A DNA stretch of 64,000 nucleotides from assembly GCA_003331195.1 (NCBI GenBank), contig QOOZ01000042.1, positions 1 to 64,000 on the forward strand. The letters run 5' to 3'. Below are positions 28,001-36,737 of this stretch, in pieces. Position numbers and translations under genes: made by a program. This DNA comes from Puniceicoccaceae bacterium. GTDB lineage: Bacteria > Verrucomicrobiota > Verrucomicrobiia > Opitutales > Coraliomargaritaceae. The notes beneath the pieces are model-generated. The model was not told the DNA's origin. It saw nothing but the letters and a program-made list of their open reading frames with translations, and did no database searches. The number at the start of each line of letters is the position of its first letter. The stretch's first letter is position 1.

Positions 28001-28411
28001 GGTGCCATTGCCAGTTGCGGTTTTAGAAATAGGGGGTGCGCCCGGGACGCGTGGGAAACGAAAAATGGCAGATGTATTACTAGGGTAGTTGGGAAAGAGG
28101 TTGGTTCTTTCCTCATTAAGATACCAAGGCCCCATTACATGAAAGCCTAGGCCACTCGTACGTATGTAAACATTAGCCTCAGTATAGGCAATCTCGTGAA
28201 CGCCAGCGTAAGTAGGTAGCGCTTGACCAGATCCATTATTCGGGTGGCTCCAAGTAGTGACTGGGTTGAGTGCCGATTCATCCGCAACTGTTTCGTAAAT
28301 CCGCGCGTATTGGCCGGAATGTTCAGTAAACCATGAACTCAAAATCGGATCCGCTGACAGATTCAGAGCAAGTATAGACAGAATAAATAGGAGTCTTATT
28401 GAATGCGTCAT
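25091..28411 (-). CDS. secreted YHYH-domain/sulfatase fusion protein
   Basis: A 1106-residue exported protein with a clear signal peptide (about 1-20, ending LNLSA). The N-terminal 400 residues form a YHYH domain: GINHHYHANPPALRHLIG near 199 and GWVRDGYPIYGPYGYDD near 247. A small beta domain of the kind appended to secreted Verrucomicrobia proteins follows (WSGPEGGTYLIEHSADLEEW, about 430-450). From about 584 a type I sulfatase starts (NILLVILDDWAID), with the formylglycine cysteine near 634 in VCSPTRATILTGRYG and later KWHLGGGNTG and LIGDNG. The sulfatase should hydrolyse sulfate esters outside the cytoplasm; the YHYH domain function is unknown. The maturing FGE enzyme is not in the window. 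Confidence 0.85.
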   Translation of the reverse strand: MTHSIRLLFILSILALNLSADPILSSWFTEHSGQYARIYETVADESALNPVTTWSHPNNGSGQALPTYAGVHEIAYTEANVYIRTSGLGFHVMGPWYLNEERTNLFPNYPSNTSAIFRFPRVPGAPPISKTATGNGTIGYFVDGIGMFDSRDAFSYSNSNAGDARPNSDFTGDGIWNRDAYINESVTFDSAHAHQAGINHHYHANPPALRHLIGDSVDYDASTNTYTENFNGQHSPIMGWVRDGYPIYGPYGYDDPDDTNSTVRRMITGYTTRDGSNGTTNLNNTGRTSLPYWAAVVKGINAALTTDEYGPAVNAMYPLGHYIEDYDYLGHLGFILGSDFDLDEHNGRFCKTPEYPDGIYAYFVSIDALGTPIYPYNIARTFYGSPTGAEVNSLPANAEIYFEGGPEAKPSIDNLEVEATTGDVRITWSGPEGGTYLIEHSADLEEWKMLTDTAENELGSLGSTSDSARVLNEIKQFYRASLTTIEVFDDEGFDYNPITFPKFIASFSTLPPFEEINSVSLSGVTASIIEYDAATGSLSLDFNEDTLTPDSSYTAELNYTPSGGSAAVVSSTNTYDVAPLRNILLVILDDWAIDSSPVDNNATLNPGTTFAPMPTLEALADRGLRFTNAYAQSVCSPTRATILTGRYGFRHGVGDPSTPALPSSELALPEIFTAETSPYKLATFGKWHLGGGNTGPEVLGGWTHFAGILGGGVTNYTDWSKTVSTATTPNNTTNNFATYSTTDQVNEAVSFINSNPNDAWFIWLAFNAPHTPFHNPPSNLHDYPTYPTDVNGNVTGSDRRGAYEAALQALDTELGRLFATVDLDNTNIILIGDNGTPSAVVQAPYSNDHAKGSLYEGGVHVPLIMAGPDVTRTGLSNKLVHCVDLFSTILELADIDVASATAAVDTIDSKSLVPILNGQDSVERSVVSERFNSDTNNNGRSIRSDDFPDYRLIIFGDPTDSSDTSTYEMYHVVDDVNQQVPLTIPAVLDDAHYYAYNALIAKDIDLGPTAVVVSGDTLYLHLEETSGRSAAPQNLNLAPTLIDIDGVNATYLGRVDTTDASNRYWVKCTLPDTTSGPYANAIVTFTNVPMGNATRVLNVTEIIIAQ

Positions 28412-28642
28412 TATGGATATTAAATTAATCTTAGACTACCTTCATTCGTTAAAACGTTAAGTCGCTGAATAAGTTTCAGGAATATAGATATATGGAAAAC
28501 TCACACGAAGTTGTATTTAAACTAAATATCAGGGATATCGATCACAAGCCTTACTCGAAAAGTTTATCACTAAGCCCGCTTAAAAGACATTTTTATCGGC
28601 AAATGACTTTGCTATCTCGTAAGCAATCGTAAGACTAGACGT

Positions 28643-29746
28643 ATGCCTAAGAAGAAATCTGTTAAGAAAGTCAGCTCTAAGAAGACCAAAGCCTACCAAG
28701 CACCGGATTTTCTCGTCGATCTCCTCAATGCACGCTCGCCTACGGGTTCCGAATATGAAGCGCAAGCAGTCGTCGATCAATACGTCGAAAACGAGGTCGA
28801 TAGCTATCGACGCGACACCATGGGTAACCGATTTGCGACAGTGAACCCAGAGGGTGATCCGAGTCTTCTATTTGCAGGTCACATTGATGAGCTTGGCCTA
28901 ATTATCACTTATATTAACGAACAAGGCTTCGTTTATTTTGATACCCTCGGCGGCCATGACAAGACGATGATCTCTGGTCGACGTGTTTCGATTATTACCA
29001 AGAATGGCATCGTCAAAGCGGTCACAGGTAAACGCGCTATCCATCTGATGAGCGCGCAGGACCGCAAGAAGGTGCCCGAGACCCACGAAATATGGATCGA
29101 TCTTGGCGTGAAGAACAAGGAGGAGGCCGAAGCACTCGTCGCCATTGGTGACTCTGCCGTTTACGACCAGAGCTTTGAATTAATTAGAGGCAGCGTCGGC
29201 GTGGCCCGCGCATTTGATGATAAGGCAGGTGCCTACGCAGTGATGGAAGCTGCTCGCCGCCTAACGACAGGAAAGCTCGCTGCGCGCGTCACTGCCGCTG
29301 CCACTACACAAGAAGAGATTGGGACACGAGGTGCCATGACAGCCGCATTCTCAGAGAATCCAGATTTCGCCATTGCCGTCGATGTCGGCCACGCCACCGA
29401 CTCGCCGGACTGTGACCCCCGTAAGTATGGTAGCTTCAAGCAAGGAGAAGGCCCCATCGTCTGCCGTGGTCCTAATATTAACCCAGTCATTTTCGAACGC
29501 ATTATTCGTGCTGCAGAAAGTAACAAGATTCCTTACCAAGTCGAAGCGGATCCTCGCCCGACGGGCACCGATGCACGCGCCATTCAAGTGGCTCAATCTG
29601 GTATTGCGACAGGGCTAGTTTCGATCCCACTCCGCTATATGCATACGCCAAGCGAAATGGTCGACCTCGCCGATATCGAGCACACCGTGCAGTTGCTAGT
29701 CGCTGTCGCTCGTTCGCTTAAGAGTGGCGAACGTGGCATTTGGTAA
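28643..29746 (+). CDS. M42 family aminopeptidase/glucanase-fold peptidase
   Basis: A 367-residue metallopeptidase of family M42 (glutamyl aminopeptidase/FrvX type), a cytoplasmic oligomeric aminopeptidase. The metal-binding motifs are visible: FAGHIDELGL, AFDDKAGAY, TTQEEIGTRGA (the catalytic Glu pair), AVDVGHATDSPD and the late histidine in RYMHTPSEM. A lysine-rich N-terminal extension of about 18 residues precedes the catalytic domain, without signal-peptide character. It is divergent from the sulfatase gene with a 230-bp promoter region between them. The peptide preference is not readable. Confidence 0.88.
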   Translation: MPKKKSVKKVSSKKTKAYQAPDFLVDLLNARSPTGSEYEAQAVVDQYVENEVDSYRRDTMGNRFATVNPEGDPSLLFAGHIDELGLIITYINEQGFVYFDTLGGHDKTMISGRRVSIITKNGIVKAVTGKRAIHLMSAQDRKKVPETHEIWIDLGVKNKEEAEALVAIGDSAVYDQSFELIRGSVGVARAFDDKAGAYAVMEAARRLTTGKLAARVTAAATTQEEIGTRGAMTAAFSENPDFAIAVDVGHATDSPDCDPRKYGSFKQGEGPIVCRGPNINPVIFERIIRAAESNKIPYQVEADPRPTGTDARAIQVAQSGIATGLVSIPLRYMHTPSEMVDLADIEHTVQLLVAVARSLKSGERGIW

Positions 29747-29757
29747 AGCTGTATGCC

Positions 29758-30471
29758 CTAGCTAAGCGTCATCGCGTTAAGTAGGGTGGTGCAGTCGAGT
29801 AAGAATTGAGGACAGTCTTCAGGTTTAATAATTCTATCATTCTTGTGAATGACAAGCAATTCGCCTGAGCCATCTACGTTCCATCGCTGCTCGCTTTCAG
29901 CTTCAAGTTGTCGGATGACTGTTTCGTTAAAGATTTTACGCACGGAGTCTTCGTTCTCGCCCTTAAGGCGGTAAGCTTTGGAGAATTCTGGATATTGCTC
30001 AAAGTCGATATCTTCAAAGCCAAACATATCAGCAAATCTATGATAAAAACGCTCAGGCTTGCAGGTGAATTGCGGTAATTGAGAGCCATCCTTACTGCAT
30101 ATTTCGTAAGCGATAACGGTTTGCGAATGATGCGAACTGTTCTTTCCGCCACCTGTGACATAATGATAATCAAAGATAAACGCATTGGTATCTTCAAATG
30201 TACCTTTGATTAGATTAAGGACCTGTCGGGACCTACCTTTTTTAAAGAGATCTATGCCATCTAAACCGAGTGTATTTGGATCACATTTCTCTGCTACGAA
30301 TTCCATTTCGAGTGATTCGGCGATCGCGCGCATCGCCTCTGTGCGTTTCTTAGCTTGGAGACGCCCAATATAGAAAATAAAACCGAAAAAACAGACGAAA
30401 ATAGGGATGGCCCATGCTTCCATTGAGGCACTGCTTGATGTTATTAGATCTAGTTTTGGGAAGAGTTTCAT
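29758..30471 (-). CDS. hypothetical protein with one N-terminal membrane helix
   Basis: A 237-residue protein I do not recognise by name. It has one hydrophobic helix near residues 17-34 (AWAIPIFVCFFGFIFYIG), a basic stretch (LQAKKRTEAMR) and a soluble domain of about 190 residues. The overall pattern, a single helix followed by a domain with a GTFEDTNAFIFDYHYVTGGGK-like strand pair, resembles many uncharacterised bacterial membrane-anchored proteins (DUF3137-like), but this is only an impression. It is convergent with the M42 peptidase, 11 bases away, and lies downstream of nothing obvious. Confidence 0.65.
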   Translation of the reverse strand: MKLFPKLDLITSSSASMEAWAIPIFVCFFGFIFYIGRLQAKKRTEAMRAIAESLEMEFVAEKCDPNTLGLDGIDLFKKGRSRQVLNLIKGTFEDTNAFIFDYHYVTGGGKNSSHHSQTVIAYEICSKDGSQLPQFTCKPERFYHRFADMFGFEDIDFEQYPEFSKAYRLKGENEDSVRKIFNETVIRQLEAESEQRWNVDGSGELLVIHKNDRIIKPEDCPQFLLDCTTLLNAMTLS

Positions 30472-30538
30472 ATACGCAAAGTGCAGGGATCGTGTAGCAT
30501 TGAACTAAATGAATAATACAGGTGTTTTTGTTACGATC

Positions 30539-30572
30539 AAAAAAGGCGCTCACATAAACATGAGCGCCTTTT
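30539..30572 (-). terminator. terminator downstream of sucCD
   Basis: A perfect 12-bp stem, AAAAGGCGCTCA (30541-30552) and TGAGCGCCTTTT (30561-30572), has an 8-nt loop. On the minus strand it ends in six T, 27 bases after the sucD stop. It ends the sucCD transcript and, being symmetrical, may act in both directions. Confidence 0.85.
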
Positions 30573-30598
30573 CGAAGATCTAATTGATTGAGGCTTTA

Positions 30599-31483
30599 TT
30601 AACCCTTGTAGATACGAAGCAATGCGTCAGCGATCTCGGAAGGGTTTCGTGCAATAGACACGCCTGCTTCTCCCATAGCGGCAAATTTAGCCTCGGCGGT
30701 GCCGGCACCACTTGCAGATACAATCGCTCCGGCGTGACCCATTGTGCGACCCTTCGGCGCGGAGGCCCCTGCGATGAAGCCCGCGACTGGCTTTTTAACG
30801 TTTTCCTTTATGTAGGCACAGGCTTCTTCTTCGGCACTACCACCGATTTCGCCAATCATGATAATAGCGTCGGTGTCAGGGTCATCGTTGAGCATGCGTA
30901 TCGCATCAAGTTGTGAGGTACCGTTAATGGGGTCGCCACCTATACCAATACATGTCGATTGACCGTGGCCACTTTGAGTAAGCTGCCAAACGGCCTCATA
31001 GGTGAGTGTGCCAGAGCGGGAAATTACACCAACGCGACCGGGCTTGTGAATGTAGCCTGGCATAATGCCGATTTTACATTCGCCTGGCGTGATAATACCA
31101 GGGCAATTGGGCCCTATTAGGCGCGTCTTTGTATCGTTAAATTCTAGGCGTCGGCGAACCTCTGCCATATCGCGAACGGGTACTCCTTCAGTGATGCAGA
31201 TGACGAGTGGGATCTCTGCTTCGATTGCTTCAAGGATAGAGTCCGCAGCGAAGGCAGGCGGTACGTAGATGACGGAAGCATTAGCCCCGTGTTCTTTGAC
31301 GGCTTCGGCTACGGTGTTGCAAACGGGGACTTTATCTTCCCACATTTGGCCACCTTTACCAGGTGTCACGCCGGCGACGACCTTAGTGCCGTATTCAATG
31401 CATTGCTGCGTGTGGAAGGTCCCGGTCTTACCGGTGATCCCTTGAACGACCAGACGTGTGTCTTTGTTGACTAGAATACTCAT
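30599..31483 (-). CDS. sucD: succinyl-CoA synthetase alpha subunit
   Basis: A 294-residue TCA-cycle subunit that binds CoA and carries the phosphohistidine during conversion of succinyl-CoA to succinate with nucleotide triphosphate formation. The CoA-binding N-terminus ([15 protein letters not shown]), [20 protein letters not shown], and the catalytic-histidine segment [14 protein letters not shown] are all present. It follows sucC by 33 bases and ends 27 bases before a strong terminator. Confidence 0.97.
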   Translation of the reverse strand: MSILVNKDTRLVVQGITGKTGTFHTQQCIEYGTKVVAGVTPGKGGQMWEDKVPVCNTVAEAVKEHGANASVIYVPPAFAADSILEAIEAEIPLVICITEGVPVRDMAEVRRRLEFNDTKTRLIGPNCPGIITPGECKIGIMPGYIHKPGRVGVISRSGTLTYEAVWQLTQSGHGQSTCIGIGGDPINGTSQLDAIRMLNDDPDTDAIIMIGEIGGSAEEEACAYIKENVKKPVAGFIAGASAPKGRTMGHAGAIVSASGAGTAEAKFAAMGEAGVSIARNPSEIADALLRIYKG

Positions 31484-31516
31484 TTTAAAATTTAGTTAGA
31501 TTAAATCGAATCTTGA

Positions 31517-32707
31517 TTAGCTAGGGCTCTGGACTTGCTCGACGATAATCTCGGCGGCTTGAGCTAGACTGTCGGCAGGGGTGAGAGCGACACCACTTTC
31601 GCGGAGTATCTTCTTGCCAGCCTCAACGTTAGTACCTTCGAGGCGGACGACTAGCGGGACAGTCATGTCGACGTTCTTGGCTGCTGCGACGATGCCGTTA
31701 GCGATAACGTCGCACTTCATAATGCCGCCAAATATATTAACAAGGATACCCTTCACATTCGGATCCGAAAGGATGATTTTGAAGGCCGCGGTCACCTGTT
31801 CTTCGTTGGCACCTCCACCTACATCAAGGAAGTTCGCAGGAGAACCACCGAAGCTTTGGATGATGTCCATGGTTGCCATGGCAAGACCAGCCCCATTGAC
31901 CATACAGGCGATGTCGCCGTCGAGAGCGATATAGGCGAGATCATGCTTAGACGCCTCAATCTCTTTAGGGTCTTCTTCGTTGAGATCGCGGAGCTTCTCA
32001 ATGTCGGGGTGCTGGAAGATGGCGTTGCCATCAAAGGATACTTTAGCATCGAGTGCGCTGAGATTGCCATTCTTGTCTGTGACGAGTGGGTTGATCTCAA
32101 CGAGCATGGCATTCTTTTCCCAGAACATCTTGTAAACGCCACTGAGGATACCTGCGAATTGTTTGACTTGATCAGCCTTAAAACCGAGTGCGAAGGCGAC
32201 TTGACGGCATTGGTGGTTGCGAAGTCCCATAGTAGGGCAGACAGGCACTCGAATCAGCTTCTCGGGCGTCTTATCAGCGACCTCCTCGATGTCCATGCCG
32301 CCTTCAGTTGAGGCGATTATAACGGACTGGGCTGTTTCGCGGTCAAGGACAATGGCTAGATAGTATTCATGCTCTATGTCGCAGCCCTCAGTCAGATAGA
32401 GCGTTTGCACCTTGCGGCCCTCTGGTCCAGTCTGCGCTGTGACGAGTGTGTTATCCAGCATGTGATTGGCGGCTTCCCTCGCGGCTTCGGGAGTTTTGAC
32501 CACTTTGACGCCACCCTTATAACCATCGGTGAAAGTTCCTTTACCGCGGCCACCCGCGTGAATTTGGGCCTTCACCACGATCATGTCCCCGTCAAGGTGG
32601 GAGAGAGCAGTTTCAACTTCGTGGGAATTTGTGGCAGCATAACCCCGCGGCACGGGGACCCCGTATTCATGAAGAAGGTGTTTGGCCTGATACTCGTGGA
32701 TATTCAT
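31517..32707 (-). CDS. sucC: succinyl-CoA synthetase beta subunit
   Basis: A 396-residue ATP-grasp subunit that binds the nucleotide and succinate. It begins [20 protein letters not shown], shows the ATP-grasp glycine loop [12 protein letters not shown], and has the conserved [20 protein letters not shown] and [10 protein letters not shown] segments. It is first of the two-gene sucC-sucD unit. The dus gene ends 97 bases upstream, so a promoter may lie in that gap. Confidence 0.97.
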   Translation of the reverse strand: MNIHEYQAKHLLHEYGVPVPRGYAATNSHEVETALSHLDGDMIVVKAQIHAGGRGKGTFTDGYKGGVKVVKTPEAAREAANHMLDNTLVTAQTGPEGRKVQTLYLTEGCDIEHEYYLAIVLDRETAQSVIIASTEGGMDIEEVADKTPEKLIRVPVCPTMGLRNHQCRQVAFALGFKADQVKQFAGILSGVYKMFWEKNAMLVEINPLVTDKNGNLSALDAKVSFDGNAIFQHPDIEKLRDLNEEDPKEIEASKHDLAYIALDGDIACMVNGAGLAMATMDIIQSFGGSPANFLDVGGGANEEQVTAAFKIILSDPNVKGILVNIFGGIMKCDVIANGIVAAAKNVDMTVPLVVRLEGTNVEAGKKILRESGVALTPADSLAQAAEIIVEQVQSPS

Positions 32708-32803
32708 TTATTTATTAGGTGATGTGTGTAACGCGATGTAGTTGTCGAAGCTAAGCATGGCGTGCAATCTCTTTTGGTAATTTTTCGCAAAAAGAAAATG
32801 CAA

Positions 32804-33853
32804 TTACCACGCGCAACCTCTCGAAGTCTCGCAATTGGGGCGCGCGACGAGACCTTTGATTGGTTCGTCGGGGAAGGGTTTTTCGGCGCGGCCATTATCG
32901 ATCAGGTGGCGGTCACAGATGGCGTCGAGATCGTCCTTCGTCTTTGCGCGGCGCATGTCGTGGAGGAATTGGCCGTCCACATCGACACCCAAGCCAACGA
33001 AATTGAGGAACTTTTTCATGTGGTTGATATGATGCTGCCCATTCAAATTAGGACGACTAGTGGCCATAAGCAAGTCTTCAACATACTCACGTACGTCACC
33101 CAACTTTGGCTGAAAGACCCGTTCGCCTGCAAAAAGCTCGCGATGTTGGCGAAAGATCCACGGGTTGCGAATGCAAGATCGACCGATCATGAGACCGGCG
33201 GCCTTGGTCTCGTCTAGCACCCATTGACCTTTAGCCACGGAGGTGATGTTGCCATTGGCCAGAACGGGGCAGGTCGCACGCTCAACGGCGCGCTTAATGT
33301 ATTCGTAATGCACCTCACTACGATAGGCTTCCTTCACAGTACGGGCATGAAGGCTAAGTAGGTCGACTTTGTGCTTTTTAATTAGGTCGAGTATCTCTTC
33401 AAAATGTTCGTCACAATCAAAACCGATTCTCATTTTAACGGTAAATCGACCTTTGACTGCGGCACGTAGACATCCGAGAACTTCATCAACTTTAGATGGT
33501 TCACGAAGAAGACCACCCCCAACGTTTTTCTTATAAACCTTGGGCGCAGGGCAACCCATATTGAGGTCGATGCCTGCGACGGGTAATTCTGCCTTTTCAA
33601 TCGCTGCGACTGTACGTTCAATGTCGGGCAAGCTTTCACCGATAAGCTGCGCGAAAACGGGACGCCCTGTATTGTGATGACAAATCGAGTCGACTATGTG
33701 TTGCTCTAGGGTCGAATGACCGTGAACGCGAAAATACTCGGTAAAAAGTAAATCAGGTGCGCCATATTTCCCTAAAAGACGCATAAAAGGCAACGTCGTC
33801 ACATCCTGCATGGGTGCGAGCGCGGTCCATGGTTGCTCGGGCAGGGGCATCAT
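32804..33853 (-). CDS. tRNA-dihydrouridine synthase
   Basis: A 349-residue flavoenzyme that reduces specific uridines of tRNA to dihydrouridine. The TIM-barrel FMN domain starts LAPMQDVTTLPFMRLL; the catalytic cysteine is in NMGCPAPKVYKKNVGGG near residue 99, and the phosphate-binding MIGRSCIRNPWIF follows. The C-terminal helical RNA-binding domain is present. I cannot assign DusA, B or C from sequence by eye. The start is the first of two adjacent ATG codons. It is last in the ffh-bifunctional nuclease-dus run, four bases after its neighbour. Confidence 0.9.
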   Translation of the reverse strand: MMPLPEQPWTALAPMQDVTTLPFMRLLGKYGAPDLLFTEYFRVHGHSTLEQHIVDSICHHNTGRPVFAQLIGESLPDIERTVAAIEKAELPVAGIDLNMGCPAPKVYKKNVGGGLLREPSKVDEVLGCLRAAVKGRFTVKMRIGFDCDEHFEEILDLIKKHKVDLLSLHARTVKEAYRSEVHYEYIKRAVERATCPVLANGNITSVAKGQWVLDETKAAGLMIGRSCIRNPWIFRQHRELFAGERVFQPKLGDVREYVEDLLMATSRPNLNGQHHINHMKKFLNFVGLGVDVDGQFLHDMRRAKTKDDLDAICDRHLIDNGRAEKPFPDEPIKGLVARPNCETSRGCAW

Positions 33854-33857
33854 AAGT

Positions 33858-34301
33858 TCAAGAACCTTGTTCCAGAATTTTAGCTAATATTTCCGTCATA
33901 TCATCGACTGTATCAATCACAGCTTGGGTAACATAGATCGGCTTACTCGAAGCGAGTGCCATAACGATGGAGTCGCTGGGACGGGCATCAACTTCGATAA
34001 TTTTATGACCTAGCTCATTTTCCATTGAAAGGATAATTCGAGCGAAGAAAGTGCCTTCGTCAACGTGGTTAATCACGATACGTTCGACCTCAGCGCCGAG
34101 TCCGTCTAACATCGTGAGCATTAAGTCGTGCGTCATTGGACGATCGGCTTTCACTTCGTCCACCGCGCGCTGGATCGCATCGCCGATACCTTGATCCACA
34201 TAGATAACGAATGTTTTTGCCTCATCACCAAGGAAGACAGCGCAACCACTTGAAGTGGGCATAACGCCTTTTACTAGAACTGGAACAACCTGGTTATCCA
34301 T
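33858..34301 (-). CDS. bifunctional nuclease (DUF151) family protein
   Basis: A 147-residue member of the DUF151/bifunctional nuclease family, with the typical LGDEAKTFVIYVDQGIGDAI, the RPMTHDLM segment and the conserved acidic core EVDARPSDSIVMAL. Some relatives show RNase and DNase activity, but the physiological role is unclear. The frame is open into ffh (to 34361), but the ATG at 34301 is seven bases after the ffh stop and gives the normal N-terminus. It lies between ffh and dus in one probable operon. Confidence 0.85.
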   Translation of the reverse strand: MDNQVVPVLVKGVMPTSSGCAVFLGDEAKTFVIYVDQGIGDAIQRAVDEVKADRPMTHDLMLTMLDGLGAEVERIVINHVDEGTFFARIILSMENELGHKIIEVDARPSDSIVMALASSKPIYVTQAVIDTVDDMTEILAKILEQGS

Positions 34302-34308
34302 AACTCCT

Positions 34309-35682
34309 TTATAGCCCTGGAAGATTCGAAGGTAAGTCGCTACCGCCTCCAGGCATATCACCCATTTTCGATTTCATAGCTTTCATCATTTTACGCCCTT
34401 TACCACCACGCATCATTTTCATCATTTTTTGCATTTGGGTAAACTGTTTAATTAGGGCATTAACATCGCGCACCTGCACGCCAGAACCGTTGGCGATTCG
34501 CTTCAAGCGACTCCCACGCAAAAGTCGGGGTGTACGGCGCTCTTGCACAGTCATGGATAGGATGATGGCTTCAGTGCGTGCCATTTTCTTTTCCTCATCG
34601 TTACCGACTTCAACGCCGCTCATGCCAGGCATCATGCCGACAAGCGACCCGAGGGAGCCCATCTTTTTGACCTGTTGCATCTGCGAGAGGAAGTCTTCAA
34701 GGTTGAAATCTGCCTTGCGCATCTTTTCCGCCATGCGTTCGGCTTCATCTTGGTCAATATTATCTTGGGCTTTCTCGACTAGAGAGACGACATCACCCAT
34801 TCCGAGGATACGGGAGGCCATTCGGTCGGGGTAGAAAATATCAAACTCATCAGACTTCTCACCCGTACCAATGAACTTTATAGGCACGTTTGAGATCGAC
34901 TTCATCGATAAGGCAGCACCACCTCGGGCATCGCCGTCGAGCTTGGTAAGAATCATACCGCTGCAGTTTACCGCTTCATGGAAGTGCTTCGCTACATTGA
35001 CCGCTTCCTGCCCTAATGCGGCGTCTGCAACTAAAAGAATCTCGTCGGGCTGGACGGCATCTTTAAGGCGCTTGATTTCATCGATCAACTCTTCGTCGAT
35101 TTGCAGGCGGCCAGCAGTATCGAAAATGATGAGATTGGCATCAGCATTTTTAGCTGCTTCGAGACCACGCAGGCCAATTTTGACGATGTCCTTCTCTTCA
35201 CGGTCGCCGTAAAAGTTTGCCCCTTCGCTCTTGGCCAGCATTTCAAGCTGATCGATAGCGGCTGGTCGATACAAGTCGCATGCCACTAAGCTTGGTCGGT
35301 ATTCTTTTTTCTTCTTAAGGTAGCGAGCTAGTTTACCGCTACTAGTGGTCTTACCTGAGCCGTGGAGGCCCACCATCATTATCCTAAGTGGCTTCTTATC
35401 CTCCAGTTCAGTGGCACCTTCACCGAGTAATTTGACCAATTCGTCATGAATAATTTTAATGACCTGCTGTCCTGGAGTGACGGACTTGAGCACTTCCTGC
35501 CCAAGGCACTGCTCTTTGACCGAGACGACGAATTCACGTGCCACTTTAAAGTGCACGTCTGCTGAGAGGAGCGCCTGACGCACTTCCTTCAACGCATCGG
35601 CCATGTTATCTTCGCTAAGTTTACCAACACCACGCAAATTACGTAGCGCGCTGCCTAACTTATCTGTTAAATTTTCTAACAT
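34309..35682 (-). CDS. ffh: signal recognition particle protein Ffh
   Basis: A 457-residue GTPase that binds 4.5S RNA and signal sequences of membrane proteins and delivers them to FtsY. The N domain ([16 protein letters not shown]) is followed by the G domain with the P-loop [15 protein letters not shown] near 107, FDTAGR and [13 protein letters not shown], and the methionine-rich M domain with the RNA-binding SxxRxxRxxxGSG-like segment ([16 protein letters not shown]) and a Met-rich tail ([14 protein letters not shown]). The length is standard. It heads the run ffh-bifunctional nuclease-dus. Confidence 0.97.
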   Translation of the reverse strand: MLENLTDKLGSALRNLRGVGKLSEDNMADALKEVRQALLSADVHFKVAREFVVSVKEQCLGQEVLKSVTPGQQVIKIIHDELVKLLGEGATELEDKKPLRIMMVGLHGSGKTTSSGKLARYLKKKKEYRPSLVACDLYRPAAIDQLEMLAKSEGANFYGDREEKDIVKIGLRGLEAAKNADANLIIFDTAGRLQIDEELIDEIKRLKDAVQPDEILLVADAALGQEAVNVAKHFHEAVNCSGMILTKLDGDARGGAALSMKSISNVPIKFIGTGEKSDEFDIFYPDRMASRILGMGDVVSLVEKAQDNIDQDEAERMAEKMRKADFNLEDFLSQMQQVKKMGSLGSLVGMMPGMSGVEVGNDEEKKMARTEAIILSMTVQERRTPRLLRGSRLKRIANGSGVQVRDVNALIKQFTQMQKMMKMMRGGKGRKMMKAMKSKMGDMPGGGSDLPSNLPGL

Positions 35683-35774
35683 AGTTATCCTGCCTATTAT
35701 ACCTAGGTAGCCATTTTATAACTGACAATGTGAAAGTGATTTAGGGGTGATTCTGTGAGATCAGCCCCACCAAC

Positions 35775-35807
35775 AAAAAAGTCCCGTTCTGGACAGGACA
35801 GGACTTT
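35775..35807 (-). terminator. terminator after the acidic hypothetical gene
   Basis: AAAGTCC (35778-35784) pairs with GGACTTT (35801-35807), with further partial pairing inside. On the minus strand it ends in six T (35780-35775). It lies 23 bases past the stop of the acidic protein gene and separates it from ffh. Confidence 0.7.
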
Positions 35808-35829
35808 ATTTAAAATCTTTATATGACAA

Positions 35830-36567
35830 TTATTTATTCTTTTCGTCTCCCTCATCCTCTGGTGGAGCGGTGGTTTCTTCGTATTCTTCTTCCTCCTCTT
35901 CCTCGTCCCACTTCATGGTGTCGTCTTCCTCAATTTTCTCATCAACGGCATTGCCCGCATCAACATCGGCTAGATCTTTTTCGAGTTCATCGTCTTCTGA
36001 CTTAGGCTTAGCATCCTCGTCTTCATCGAGTTCAAAACCTTCAGGCACATACTCGAGGATCGCTGTCAGTTCAGTGAAAAAGTGAGAAGCACGGCCTTCC
36101 ATGAAGTCAGCGTTCTGGGCCTCACGGATCTCTTCCTCGAGTTCTTCGACAGTCAGATTCTGCGTGAAGTCGATCACATCATTGAGCATTTTAACTCGAA
36201 GTTTAGTGATGTGGTCGAGCAGATCTGCATAAGGACCCTTTTCTTCATCTAGCACATCAGGTAAGGCGAATAGGGGATCTTCACTTTCTAGAACGCTGTC
36301 TTGGACGCGCTTGAGGTGAATGGCTTTGTCCTTCTCTACATTATCGATCCCGAATGAGTAAAATGCATCATCAACTAGTTCGTTTTGTAGACCGTAATCA
36401 CTAAGCGGCTCTAACAAATCGATCAAATGCTGAAACTGGCGTGGGTCAATGATGCCAAGGCAATCGACATCCCAATGAACGGGATCACTAATCTCGTGAA
36501 TCCACCAGTTCATATCTTCGCCTAAGCGGGCATTGCACCATGTAAGTTTGGTAGTAGGTTTCGACAT
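35830..36567 (-). CDS. hypothetical protein with acidic C-terminal tail
   Basis: A 245-residue cytoplasmic protein that I do not recognise. Residues 1-165 form a folded, mostly helical domain with tryptophans near the N-terminus (LTWCNARLGEDMNWWIHEI). The last 80 residues are almost entirely Asp and Glu with low complexity, including a run of glutamates near 222-228. Acidic tails of this kind often bind basic proteins or nucleic-acid-binding partners, or act as solubility tails, but there is no direct evidence. It is a single-gene unit between a divergent pyrD and its own terminator. Confidence 0.7.
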   Translation of the reverse strand: MSKPTTKLTWCNARLGEDMNWWIHEISDPVHWDVDCLGIIDPRQFQHLIDLLEPLSDYGLQNELVDDAFYSFGIDNVEKDKAIHLKRVQDSVLESEDPLFALPDVLDEEKGPYADLLDHITKLRVKMLNDVIDFTQNLTVEELEEEIREAQNADFMEGRASHFFTELTAILEYVPEGFELDEDEDAKPKSEDDELEKDLADVDAGNAVDEKIEEDDTMKWDEEEEEEEYEETTAPPEDEGDEKNK

Positions 36568-36737
36568 ATAATAGGTGATCGCTCTTTTTTTCTTAGGTAT
36601 TTACTCTATATGAGCAATATACTTTATAACTGGTAAAAACTTCGTATAACCCTTTGTAAAGTGCTTTGTCAGAATATTTTTAATTGTTTTACTTAAAGTG
36701 TCTGTTAGTTCCCAATTCTTCACCAAGTTAAATAGTT

